Positions 12,501 to 24,200 of a stretch of DNA of 64,000 nt are shown here, in pieces. The stretch is taken from assembly GCA_963969595.1 (NCBI GenBank), contig OZ018408.1, positions 28,458,108 through 28,522,107 of the forward strand, in the 5' to 3' direction. This stretch comes from Neckera pumila (Eukaryota; Streptophyta; Bryopsida; Hypnales; Neckeraceae). How positions within the stretch are numbered: the stretch's first letter is position 1; each line of letters begins with the position of its first letter. The notes beneath the pieces are model-generated. The model searched no databases. It was not told where the DNA came from and saw only the letters and a program-made list of their open reading frames with translations. A program made the position numbers and the translations under genes.

Positions 12501-15500
12501 AAGTCCAGAGGACGGGGGCGGAATGCATGCAGCACGTGGAATTTTGACAGCACGGGGCGGCATGACCTCTCACGCTGCTGTTGTTGCTCGAGGATGGGGC
12601 AAGTGCTGCGTCTCTGGCTGCTCCGAAATCGGTGTCAATGAGCCGGACAGGGTGAGTTATCCAGCCAGTTGTTCTGATATCATTTTGGGAAAGTGCTTGT
12701 GCAAACAAGGATCGATTGCCACAAGCCAAGTGGTCACTGGGTTTAATTCAACTTGAGATAGACGTACTCAATGTCAAAGCTTGGAAGTTAAGGTGACGCT
12801 GCAATCTGATCTCAAATCGGTACTTTCTGTACAGACTATACAAGCGAGCGGCCAAACTTTGTATGAAGGTGACTGGATATCTCTCAATGGAACAACAGGG
12901 GAGGTCGTAACGGGCAAACAGCCACTGGCTCCTCCAGCAATTAGCGGGGACCTGGGAACTTTCATGAGCTGGGTTGATGGTTGTCGAAAACTGAAGGTCC
13001 GTGCAAGACCCATGTTGTATCTGACAGCTTTAAAAATGTTTATTGCGAATTTTACACCTTTTGTGACCACCTCTGAAACTGACAAGAAGGATACAACGAG
13101 TTCTCTTATACCCAAACCTGTAGGTGACTTTGGAGAAGCAGCTCATACATTCGCGGATGATGTTTCAGGTAATGGCAAACGCTGACACACCTGAGGATGC
13201 TTTGGCTGCTCGGAGAAATGGAGCAGAGGGCATTGGACTTTGCAGGACAGAGCACATGGTATTAGCTCCTAAACCTGAACCCGGATTTTCACTCGCAATT
13301 TTTTTGTCTCTGAAATAGGAAAGGATCTTTGGAATTCTCTGACTTTGAAATTTTTTAAGTAGCGAGCCTTGTCTTGTCATTAATGAGCCACCTTTACATG
13401 TCCGACTTTTCATTCTGAGCTCAAACTTTCTTGCAGCCTCTGGAACATCACTAACAAAGACGAGGTCCTCTTTTGGTTTATTCTATCTCTTTCCAGTTCT
13501 TTGCTTCTGACGAGAGGATCAAAGCAGTACGGCAGATGATCATGGCTTCAACCACTCCAGAACGTCAAGTGGCCCTCGATATATTACTACCCTACCAGCG
13601 TTCTGATTTTGAGGGCATTTTTCGTGTGATGGATAGTAAGTTGCAGTGTTTCAACTTGTCCAAATATGTCGTCACACTGTAAGTCTATGTGTTGATGGCT
13701 AACATATAATTCACATTTTCGAATTGGTTGTATTATACTAAAGATTTAGAGGGGACAGAAACGATGGAAGAGAGGATCTTGTCACCAACTATCAACCTCA
13801 CATGTGCCCATATTAACTAAACGTTAATTTCTTAGACTGAGTTAGTTCACCGAGCTTCCCAGAAGTAGAAAACCGTTGTTAAATTCTCCTTTCTTTTTTT
13901 TTGCTGACATAGCCTCCGTTCAATGTCCGGGGAGAACCGGGGTTTAGTTATAAGGTAGCCGGTTGAAATGAAGAACTTCAAGCTGATATCCGACCGATTT
14001 TCTATAAAATTTTCTATTTCAAGTAAAAATTCGAGGAATAACCGAATGATTTCATTGAATAGCCGGTTTATAATGGAGAGGTAAGGATTTGGACTGATTG
14101 GCTTAAATTTCTCCCCGGACCCTGCCTCCGTTATATGAGCAGGTTTTCCAGTTACGATCCGTTTGCTGGATCCCCCTCTGCATGAGTTCCTACCTGAGGG
14201 CGACGTAGACGAGATTGTTGAAGAGCTTGCAAAAGCAACAGGAGTACAAGAGGAGGAGGTTCTGACTCGAATTGAAAAGCTATCAGAAGTCAATCCGATG
14301 CTTGGTTTCCGTAGTTGTCGGTGAGAAAGAAAGCTCTATGTCGATACTATCTGTACTAAATTTGAATCTTTCTGGAGACAAGTTTAAGGTGATCTTTTGG
14401 GCTACACCGCAATTTGTGTTGATGACAATGCTGAATTAATGTGATCTTGTGTAAAAGCCCTTCCTTTTTGCGGTGATCACATCCATGTCTTGATGTCGTA
14501 CTCTGAATAGGACAGTTAGTACTAATCCATCTTCATATGGACCATTGTTTCCAGGTTAGGAATATCGTATCCGGAGCTGTCGCAGATGCAAGCCAGAGCA
14601 TTTTTTGAGGCGGCCACCGCAATGGCAAACCAGGGCATCAAAGTCTTCCCAGAGATCATGGTTCCTCTTGTTGGAACGCCCCAGGTAACCACCTTCGTGC
14701 TTTGAACCTGAGTCGAGCATGCATGCAAATGCTTTGATGTTTACCAAACTCGGTTTAACTTGCACGTGTCATGCCCTCAGGAACTGAAACATCAGGTGGA
14801 TTTAATTCACGAAGTTGCGAAGAAAGTGTTTGCGGAGACTGGAGTGACTTTAGAGTACAAAGTTGGAACTATGATTGAAATTCCCAGAGCAGCGCTCGTG
14901 GCAGATGAGGTACATGGAACACTATAGTTGTTTTGTAACAACTCCTTACCTGCGCAGCAACTGATTTCTCCAGATTGTGAACAGTCAAGTTCAAATCGAG
15001 ATATCTGTTACGAAAACTTTGTTCAAGTTAAAACGGTCTGCTATGTAGCTTGGTCACCCCTTGCTGTGCTAGTCTAATCCAGTCACTTACATGTGTTGCG
15101 TTTTGGTACAGATTGCAGAATTTGCCGACTTCTTTTCCTTTGGCACAAATGACTTGACACAGATGACCTTTGGCTACAGCCGAGATGATGAGAGCAAGTT
15201 TCTACCGTTCTGTTTGGCGAAAGGTATCCTCAAGCATGACCCTTTTGAAGTACTCCTTGTCCTGTTTCGATTTTTTGCTTGAGATTCCAGTGACACTTCA
15301 CGTCAACTTTCTTTCTAAGCAGGTTGGTAAGCACAAAGTTACTAAAAAACAAGATTTATCTTCCGCTGTTTTACTACTGGACAATCTAAAATATGCCCAA
15401 TAAGTCTCGGATTCATATTAATCCCCCATCACTTTCTCAGGTACTGGATCAACGAGGGGTTGGACAGCTGATCGTCATAGCCACAGACAGGGGCCGGTAG
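9528..15500 (+). CDS. PPDK: pyruvate,phosphate dikinase (PPDK), C-terminally truncated
   Basis: PPDK interconverts pyruvate, ATP and phosphate with PEP, AMP and pyrophosphate in plastids or cytosol. Seventeen exons join in frame (822 codons): 9528-9584, 9719-9952, 10206-10343, 10554-10716, 10943-11178, 11493-11621, 11867-12046, 12143-12283, 12487-12651, 12835-12996, 13169-13258, 13497-13635, 14143-14320, 14555-14684, 14781-14909, 15112-15249, 15441-15500. Landmarks: [10 protein letters not shown] start; LLGGKG and SVRSGAA (nucleotide-binding domain); the swivelling domain with GGMTSHAAV, whose catalytic His is codon 12571 and regulatory Thr codon 12565; [11 protein letters not shown] and FGTNDLTQ (metal and PEP binding). 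The frame runs into TAG at 15498 after ATDRGR. About 50-60 residues, including the catalytic-Cys motif GICGxHGGEP, are absent; their exons lie at 57.0-57.5 kb. Oddities are [13 protein letters not shown] where plants usually have SPEDVGGMHAAVG. Without the Cys the pyruvate half-reaction should fail, so the gene is probably dead or needs a distant 3' end. Confidence 0.9.
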
Positions 15501-18500
15501 TGGGTGACTACCGGTAGTGGGTGACTAGGGAAAACAAAACAAATAGCCTAAAGAGACTAGGTAATGTAGATAAATGCTCTACATCACCAGATGGTCAAGA
15601 CTGGGAAAATTGGTGGATGGTTGTGGATTTGGGGATGTGGTTATACTCTTCATTCATACTTGCCAAAACAAAACAACAATGAAAAAAAGGATTAAAAAAA
15701 TTGTTAACTATTGTGCAATTTTTGAATGATAAAAATGATTGTCTTTCTAAAAGAAAAATGGTTTTTTAATAATATAATGTGTTCTGAACTCAATAAGGAT
15801 GTTGAGGCCTAAAAATGGTTATTTAGTGGATGATTTCAACATTACTATAACAATAAAGAATGCACCTATTGGTTCAAAAATTGGATCATTTTTGGGTGAC
15901 TATCTTGGTAATAGGTCTTAATAAGTGTTTTACACATTTTTAAATGGATCAAATATATTTTTCTGAAAAAAATAATCAAAATTTCAAATTAGAATCAAAA
16001 TTAGATTTTCTCTATATTGTTGGATAGGTTGAATTAAAATTTTATAGATTTTTGTCAATTTGAATGATTGTGCAAATTGAAAAACAAAAACAAAAACAAA
16101 AACTTAAAAGTCTTACTACCAAATAGTACATAGTTGATTTATTTGACTTCAACTATTTATTTTAGAATCAAGGTCTCATATAAAGTCCAATAATTGTCTA
16201 AATGACTTGATTTTGGTATTGATTTTGATCCACCTTTTCAACATTAATTGAATAAGGACATTGAGAATCAAAAGTGAATGATAAATGACTTTTAAGGTTA
16301 ATGTAAATATAAAGAATGCACCAATTGGTCTTAAATCAAATGACTAACCTAGTGATAAGTCTCTACTTCTTCAAAGTTAATCCTAGATTGTCAAGGCTAT
16401 GAATATGCAATTAAACTTTCAAGCATTTGTACTTGAGATTCTCCCTTTTGTCATTGAAAATGCATGGATATTTTTTTCAAAAATAAGTCATGTGCCTTTA
16501 GTAATTCGTAAAAAATTTAGTTTTTTTTTCAATATTTAAATTATCATGAGTTTTTAAAATTATCATGGGTCCAAGTCTAAATTATCAAATGGAGGTTGGA
16601 TGAAAATTGGGTGAAAGTCATACTACTTGAGGTAGGATGAAAATAATGCAAACCATATTAGCTATTGATTTTATCAATAATATTGTAAATTGCAATGTCA
16701 TGTTTTAGTGCACTTTACAATATAGTTTGTATGTTTTTCAAACTACAATGCCATATTAGTGTTATCAAGTTACTACGCAATATTCTAGAATGTCTAGTCA
16801 TGTGAGTAACATGTATAATTATGTGACATCCTTAACACTATTGAATTTCATAATCATGTTTACTAAACTTCCTAATTAATAAACATCATTCAATTAGACA
16901 TTCTAGGTGAATCTAACCATGAAAACAATTGGTGCAAATTGCAAAGTATGCTAATATTATTACTATGCAATATACTAGCATGTCTAATCATTTGAATAGT
17001 ACACAAAAACTTGCAATTACTTCACTATCAAGTACTTATAAAGTACTAATCAATTAGGATGTAGAAATGTACACTCCTTCTGCAATGGTATTATATTTCA
17101 TTTGAATGATGAAAAAAAACAAAAAAACTTTGTTTGAACAATTGCTTGGTAACTTAAGTTGTGAGTGATGTCCAAGACCCAACAATTTAACTTGCATTAA
17201 GCCCTTCTTTTCTTTTCTTTACTCCTCTTCCTGTTTCTTTTCTTTTCTTTTTTTCTTCTTTTTTTAATTTTTTTTTTTTTTTTTAAATTAATTTTTTTTT
17301 TTTATCCATTGCACAACACAAAAAAAAATCCAGATAGGTGATAGTATTTTGTTGTTTTAGTTTTAGTTTTGGTTTTGGTTTTGTTTTTGTTTTTACAAAT
17401 GGAATCGATTGCACAGCACAGAAAAAAACAAGAGATAGGTGATAGCTTATTTGGAAGCCCACTCGCAAAACATTTACGTTTCTAAGACGGGATGACCTCC
17501 TTGTTATTATTATTATTCCTGCTCAGTCCTAGACTCCGATCAACATTCATAGAGTGAATAGGCAATTCGTCCACCCAGAAGTGAGCTACCCTACCTTGCC
17601 CTCCGTTGTCCTTTCAAAGAGGGGTCTACACTCTATAGTATGTCTTGGGTCCTCTTTTTTCCTGTCTTGATCCATTCTAGAGGAGTAGAGGATCCCTACT
17701 AACTTACTGTAGTAGACTTGAGGTAAGCTAAGCTTAGTAACTTAGTCCGTCCTTATTAAACTTAGTGGTTTCAGGAAGTGAAGGATACGAGGTGGGGACT
17801 ACTGTAGTGAGGGTACATACACACCTAGACTTAAGGGCAAGAGTTGAAAGTGTTGTTAGAGAGGAAAGTAAGTTAGTTGGGTGTTCAAACTTGCGATGTT
17901 TCTCAAATGCCAAACCTAGTTGGCCGACAACCATCTGGCACATGATCACAACGAAGGTTAGTCAAAGAAAGGAGGACCCACTTGTGGAGGTAATGCGATA
18001 ACTTGTAGATATTACGTAATACTAGAATAAGGAGAAATGTAGATTTCAAGAGCCCAAGAGCGGTGCTACTTAATGTGCCTCATATTGGGCGATTACAAAA
18101 CAACGATTCTACAAAAGAGGCTCGTAATTTCTGAAAAACGTTTTTATATTTCAAGGGACCCCACAGCAGACGTACGAGCATGCATGGAAATCAATGTAGG
18201 CGGCAAATACAAATGACCTGGACGTATGCAAGGCCCCCGGCCCCGTGTTAATTGAATTCCTGCTTTGTTTTTTTATTTTTCTAAAGAATTCCTGTGTTTT
18301 GTGAACTCGACTCTGAGCTCTGCCTTGAATTGCGACAAGTGAACCTTCAATTGAATTGGAACGTCGATTTGCTGAACGTGCACCGATCCAGTATGAGGGA
18401 GACATGAGGGGTATCGCCCAACCTACTGAGCGTTGTTGTATTGTTTGCATGAAACGCTTAACTCCTTCTTCTCGTTTGTGCTATGCAGATTGACAAAAAT

Positions 18501-19122
18501 TATGCAGATTGACAAAAATGGAAAATCGTCTAGACGCGCGCAGGAAGTTACAAGTTCGCACCTGGAGCTAGCTGCAGATCTAGAAATTGAGCGAGTTCTA
18601 GAACCTCCTCTGTAGCACTTTGAAATCCATCTTGGTGTGGAAACCCTCACTTATCTGTCCGTTTGATGCTGACATATATGGCTTCCCTCTTTACTAATTG
18701 TGCACATCTTGTGTGAATGCACAGCTGAATTATATATTACCTTCAGCATTGCTCCCTCAATTCCACGACCCGGTCATACGTACACTTCCCAAGCCTCCGA
18801 ATGTGACCTCGGACGTGTCTTCTTTCTGCGGAGGAACAGAACGAAGTTACCTGATGAGGGAGGGGATGGAGTGCAATCGGCATGACGGAGACTGAGTGCA
18901 ATGCCGGCAGGAAGCTCGTCCGCAAGGAAAGGTGTGGGAGTGAGTGACTTGGGGAGAGCAGGTGTGTGCAATGCCCTGGTCGATGTTCAGGAAGGAAAAT
19001 AGGGGAGGTCATTGTTACTGTCGACAAAATGGTGAAGAAACCCAACTGCAATCAGAAAAACACCTAGAAAAAAAGGGTGAAAAAATCTTAATAATTTCTA
19101 TCTGGAGTCTAAAATAGAGGTG

Positions 19123-19153
<31 letters not shown>

Positions 19154-19640
19154 AAAATGGGTTCAAAAGTAGAATGGAAAGTGAAAGATAGCTTGTAAGA
19201 CTCTCATACATTGACCTTGGTGCAACATTTTAATTCCATGAGAACAAAATTCCATTTCATTTTGTGTTTTTTATAAAGAAAAAGAAAAATCAACTCGACA
19301 ATAGAAAGGAAAAAAACACTATTAAGGTTAATTAAATTGCGTAAAAAATATTGTTCAAAAAAGTGTTTTAAAAAAATATTGAAACAATATTTCAAGCAAG
19401 TGTGTTGATTATATCAAAACATATTCCCTAAACGTTAACTAAAGAAGAAAACTGAGTCCCTTCCTTGCAAAATTTCTATAATGACCTCTTCTTGCAAAGG
19501 CCAAAAAGTGCAAAAAAAACTAAGAAAATTCTACTCATTATAAACAATCTATAGTAACCTTGCCAATCAACACACAAACATAATTTAAATTCTTCTCCAT
19601 AATACTATAGAAACTTGCAAGCTTTGAAATTTGGCATTAT
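15501..19640. other. start of AT-rich filler; no recognisable gene
   Basis: The PPDK homology stops at about 15495 in a tandem 17-base repeat (CCGGTAGTGGGTGACTA twice). Then follows AT-rich DNA. 17206-17290 is pyrimidine-rich and ends in a T run. At about 17303-17450 an imperfect repeat contains ATTGCACAACACA and GATAGGTGATAG blocks twice. 17480-18000 is GC-balanced, with an open stretch of 78 codons at 17765-18001 that I do not recognise; it may be a retroelement remnant. 18485-18522 repeats ATGCAGATTGACAAAAA twice. 19122-19148 is a run of A. No gene is supported. Confidence 0.4.
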
Positions 19641-19644
19641 TATT

Positions 19645-19860
19645 AACCTCTAAAAGACCAAAGCCATTTTCCTCTCAAAAACCACTCAAAACTGCCATTT
19701 TTACCACATTCATTCAAGAAAAAAACAAAATCCCTTTTTTTAGAATATAATTATAGGATCTTGTACTTTACTTGTTTGAAATCATGTGGTAAAAATTTCA
19801 TTAAGTTTGACCATATAGATTAGAAGATATTTGCAATTTCAGATGACTTTGACCACCATT
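19645..19860. repeat. partial copy of the TTAA-flanked repeat family
   Basis: Begins TTAACCTCTAAAAGACC near 19646. It then shows the internal blocks shared with the copies at 45.1 and 53.2 kb: an ACTGCCATTTTTA motif, then AGGATCTTGTACTT, then GACCATATAGATTAGAAGATAT. The far end could not be found, so the copy is truncated or interrupted. Confidence 0.45.
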
Positions 19861-20124
19861 TGTAAAGAATTTTTGAACTAGCACTAGTAGAAAACTCAAC
19901 GTCCAAATCAACAGAAAAGTGTTGTTTTTTTCTATTGATTTGGTCGTGTTGATCATCAACTGAAATCTATTGAGTATTTTTTGTTGATTTGGTCAATTTC
20001 AAGTAGAAAAAAATAAAAAAAATAAAAGATAAAAAAATAAAAAAATTTAAATTTGGTTGCCCGAAAATTTCGGGCAACAAAAAAAAAATTTCACACTGCT
20101 CGGAAATTTTGGGCAGCCCTAGTA

Positions 20125-20207
20125 GTCACTCGTTGCCCATGGGATTTGAACCCAAGACCATGTGCTTGGTAAACAAAGGCTTTAACCAACACACCACACT
20201 TGAAATC
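20125..20207 (-). repeat. tRNA-like / SINE-head sequence
   Basis: On the minus strand a stretch reads GTGGTGTGTTGGTTAAAGCC, then TTTACCAAGCACATGG, then GGTTCAAATCCCATGGGCAA. This has a plausible polymerase III A box and a near-perfect B box (GGTTCAAATCC). The acceptor stem does not pair properly and the anticodon loop is not standard, so it is not a working tRNA. A tRNA-derived SINE head or tRNA pseudogene fits best. Downstream on that strand is a GCCCGAAAATTTCGGGC hairpin. Confidence 0.45.
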
Positions 20208-20263
20208 AAATGTGAAATGTATATATTTTTTTCTTACTTATACATTTAGAATTTTGTGTTTTC

Positions 20264-20621
20264 AAACTCAGCAGACTTTGGCAGCCATTTAGGCATAGGA
20301 AACAAATTTTTTCAAAAAATTTTGAACTTAAAAAAGTTGGTAAATCAAGTTAAGTTTCATCTCCAAAAATCCATTTGAGATTTGGAGACTCCAATTAAAA
20401 GTTATGGACAAATTGCAGAGAGGATGTTTGAAAATGTCAAAGAAAATGTCCCTTCCAACCTCTCTCTGAAATTTGTTCATAACTTTTGATTAGAGTCTTG
20501 AAATTTCAAATGGATTTTTGGAGATAAGACTTAACTTGATTTACCAACTTTTTCTAGTTCAAAGTGTTTTGAAAAAAGTTGTATTCCTATACCTAAATGG
20601 CCACCAAAGTCTGCTGAGTTT
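20264..20621. repeat. fold-back element (hairpin, about 170-base arms)
   Basis: The left end AAACTCAGCAGACTTTGGC returns inverted at the right end (GCCACCAAAGTCTGCTGAGTTT, with a small difference). The arms continue inward through TTAGGCATAGG, GTTGGTAAATCAAGTTAAG and ATCCATTTGAGATTT with few mismatches. Weaker pairing extends outward to about 20228 and 20655 (TTCTTACTTA with TAAGTAAGAA). No coding capacity; MITE-like. Confidence 0.7.
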
Positions 20622-20658
20622 AAAAAAAAATGAATTGCGAATGATTAAGTAAGAAAAA

Positions 20659-21285
20659 GTTCATTGTATAGTTGGGTACGACAATCTTTCGAATTTTGCA
20701 GCCTATTGAGATTTGGTGAATTTTGAGAGGCCGGTGTATACTCAAAAATGAATGGAATTTTGAATCTTAAATTGCATTGGAATTACACTCAAGTCTACTT
20801 TATCATCATTGCAAATACACATATGTAATTGAAAATCATACAAAAAGTTTGATGTTTTCTATGTACTACCTACCCTCTAGTGTTGCCACCATTTGTGAAA
20901 ATTACAACTAGTATTTAATGGTCCATATTAGAAATGAGCCTTCACAATTGCTTTAGAGATACTTGATCTCATATTACTTGAATTGCTTGTAAGATCACTT
21001 TCTTCTTCTTCACCTAAATGCAAAAAAACTGTGACTATCTTCCAAAGAATCTCTATGAAATGGTAGATAGTGTATAAAAGGAATCCAATTTGTTGTATGG
21101 TTTTCGATTATTCATTTTCACTTGTTGTAAAGTTGAAGTGCACTTCATTGCGGTTCCAATGCAATTTGCGGCTTCAAAATTGGATCATTTTTGAGCATGC
21201 TAGAGCTTCTTGAAGTTGATGAACTTTCTAGTGAAAACTGACTTGAAAAATTGTAAGATTGTTGTACCCAACTGTTCATCAGGGA
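20659..21285. repeat. second TIR element next to the fold-back
   Basis: The left end includes AGTTGGGTACGACAATCTT and the right end, inverted, AGTTGGGTACAACAATCTT. The interior of about 570 bases is AT-rich without a gene. It abuts the hairpin at 20264-20621, so the two may form one composite element. Confidence 0.5.
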
Positions 21286-24200
21286 ATTTTACTATTGTTT
21301 ATTTTTTACAATTATATATATAAATATTGATTTTTTTTCCTTGATTGATTTTTAGTTTAATTTTTTATATTTCTATTATTATATATATAAGCATTATTTT
21401 TTTAATTCATTTATATTATTAATTTTTTATTTATTAATTTTTATTCTAGACTTTGATTCATTTTGATTAATTTTGATTCCACATCAATTTTTCTTCAAAT
21501 GAAAAATAAAAATAAAATATTTTTAGGCATCTAAAAACCACTAAAACGGCCAATCAATCCTTAAAAGGTTGCTTTATAAGTACATTACCTTAGGTCACTA
21601 ATTTATAAACTTTCAATGTCTCTAGTATAGTTATATGGATTCTCCAGGCTACATATTCAAGGGTATTGATCAATATGTTAGATGATACAAATATTATACC
21701 TAATATAAATTTAACTTACAATTAAGAGCTTCTAAATTTTAGAATACGTTTTCCTCATTCTATAAGAACAAGTTTTCAATGTATTTTGTGGTCTAGTTTA
21801 TCTTCAATAAAGATACACTAGTGTTTTCTGTTGATTGAATTCTAAATCCATGATTAGTTTCTGTTATTTAACCCCTAATGAACTAGGGAATGCACTTTGC
21901 TCTTTTTGAAAACTCAATTAGATTCTATTGATTTTATAATTTGAAATGTTTGTATGAATGTTTTAGGATGGATTCTACTCATCATAATCTTGGTGTGAAG
22001 TTTTCTTTCAAATCATTCCAATAAATATAGCAAAAGTTTGAATGTTTTCTCAATTTGAAATTATTGTCTAAAAAGATTTAGACATTGAGCATTTAATACA
22101 AATAGTTTAAAGATTATCTACATTGTTACACCTATATAATTATTTTCAATGTTTTAGGGATAAAGAATATCAATTAAAAATTTCAAATATATATAATACT
22201 TACTTTAAAAGAAATAATGTCACAAGTGAACCTGGACCTTTAAAAGATGAAATTATATATTTAAGAGAACCTTCTATGCTACTACCTCAATACCTAGAAA
22301 TTACTTCATCATAAACAGGTTTCTAAAATCATTAATAATCCATTTGTGAACTAGCTTGCCTTTTAATTCCCCATCCACAACATTTACTTCTTCTATGCCA
22401 TTAATGGAATAAAATTCATAATATTCATTATGAATAGCACATAAGACTATTAGAATTGAATCCATTTGGGGCTTATAATATATGATCTTCATTATTTTAT
22501 ATATGACCACCCTCTAAATAGTCCTTAACCACTAAATGCCCAAATCACCAAATTTTGCTATCCCTAAAACTTTGAAGGTAAATAGAATCTAATGAAGTTT
22601 CTATTTTTAGCAATTCATATTTTTGAAAATTTCTTCTTGAAGTCTACTTTTAGCATTGATCAAGGATCTGATTTTGCCAAAAGAATTGTAACATCATACT
22701 AAAATGTACAAGATTAGTTAGAATATACAAGTCAAATAGTAAGGTCTTGTTAAAATATAAAGATATCAATTTCATAAATTTTGGTCATATGAACTGTCAC
22801 ATTTAACTCTTCCTTGCTCATATATTTGTTACTTAATTGGATGTTTTTCAATTTGAAAGATATATGTATAAATGTTCCCTATACATGTATGCAAATGAAT
22901 TAAAAAATTCACCAGTAATTGTTTTCAATAAAATATTATTGAAAACCACAAAACTTGACTTCAAAAATTCACCAAAAATAAAATTTAGCTTTTTCGAAAT
23001 TAAAATTTGGCATGCTTAATTAGGATTGCATAAAATATATTCCAAAAATATGCTTACCAAAAATATGCCAAATACAGTACACATTGTTCCAAAAAGTTTG
23101 AATGCCTCAAAGTGACAGTTTGTAAATAGATCACACCTTACTATATATTCTGCGCCCAATTGTCCAAAATAAAAACTTGAAGAATGACTTAGATAATTAT
23201 TGTCATTTTTCCACATTCACCTCAAATTTTCCTCTAATTCTATTACATCTCCAAGTGCCATTTTCCAAAACATTGTATAGGTTTGGGGCAATATACAATA
23301 ATTTTATAAAAATGTTAGCCTCAAATTGTACAGCACATTTGAGACAACTAAGACTAGCCTCAAATTTTATAAAAAAACAATAATAGTATTCAAAGGCCTT
23401 GTTGCTTGATTTTCAACACTATTTCCTATAAGATGAAGACTATGGGATTAGGATCCATCAATTGAAGACACTGTAGAATCACCCCCTACATGATGAGCCC
23501 TAAACCATATGATTATTTTTCAAGTAACTAGAGTATGCTTTCTATAGAGGTACAGTACATTATAGTGATATTCATTATATATAATAGTCTTTCTTATTTT
23601 CATTAATCTATTACATAAAATGATAAACTCTTGAATGACTATTAATTAGATTCATATATGTGCAAAGTCCACAAAATTGATAAAATTTGTACAACATTTG
23701 GATACTTAACTCTACATAAATTTTACATAAATAAGGCTACTTTGTGAATGTATCCAAATCCTTGATTCTTAAGTGTGCCAAGACTCCAAAATATGTGCTT
23801 TTTAGCTCTTCCAAATTGTATCTAGGGAAGTGTCTAAACAAATGTATTCATGCAAGGGTGTAAGGTGGCTTATGCTTGTATGCAATATAATTTGGGGTTT
23901 AGAACTTCTTGGTGTCTCCCAACTATTTGGGGATAATTTTGGGCCTCCTTGTTAAGTTTGGTACTAATTCACCTAGGAAAGCAGCCTTGATATAGTAAGT
24001 GGACTTTAACAAGAAAATGAACATATATAATTCAAAAAAATACAACAACCTGTACACTATCTTATTTCATAATTCCTAGGTAGACACATGTTGGAACTTG
24101 TACATTATCAAGGGAAACCATCATTATTTTAATGAGTCATTTGGAATTTTACAAGGATCGACACAAGTATAGGCATAAAAAATAGCCTTAACTACACAAG

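Larger units (their letters stand above)
4933..15495 (+). repeat. left copy of a duplicated HNH + PPDK unit
   Basis: Sequence from the GCTACAGATTTGTGAAT block at about 4933 to the GGGGCC at 15495 is homologous to 48638-57017. Correspondence read by eye: 4933-5218 with 48638-48928; 5219-5760 with 49369-49990; the HNH 3' part scrambled here, in order there; 8183-8482 with 52075-52376; 8483-8797 with 56018-56341; 14793-15495 with 56341-57017. The right copy lacks 8798-14792. This copy lacks the material after 15495 and the part of the HNH 3' flank replaced by the palindrome. The right copy is the one still continuous with the PPDK 3' end, so it holds the original 3' junction. Confidence 0.85.

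Noticed and set aside
19886..19960. CACTAGTAGAAAA as the end of a CACTA transposon
   Set aside because: No matching inverted end with CACTAGTG-type termini and a 3-base duplication was found nearby.
20125..20207. Functional tRNA gene on the minus strand
   Set aside because: The B box is good, but the acceptor stem does not pair and the anticodon loop is abnormal; kept as a SINE-like repeat only.
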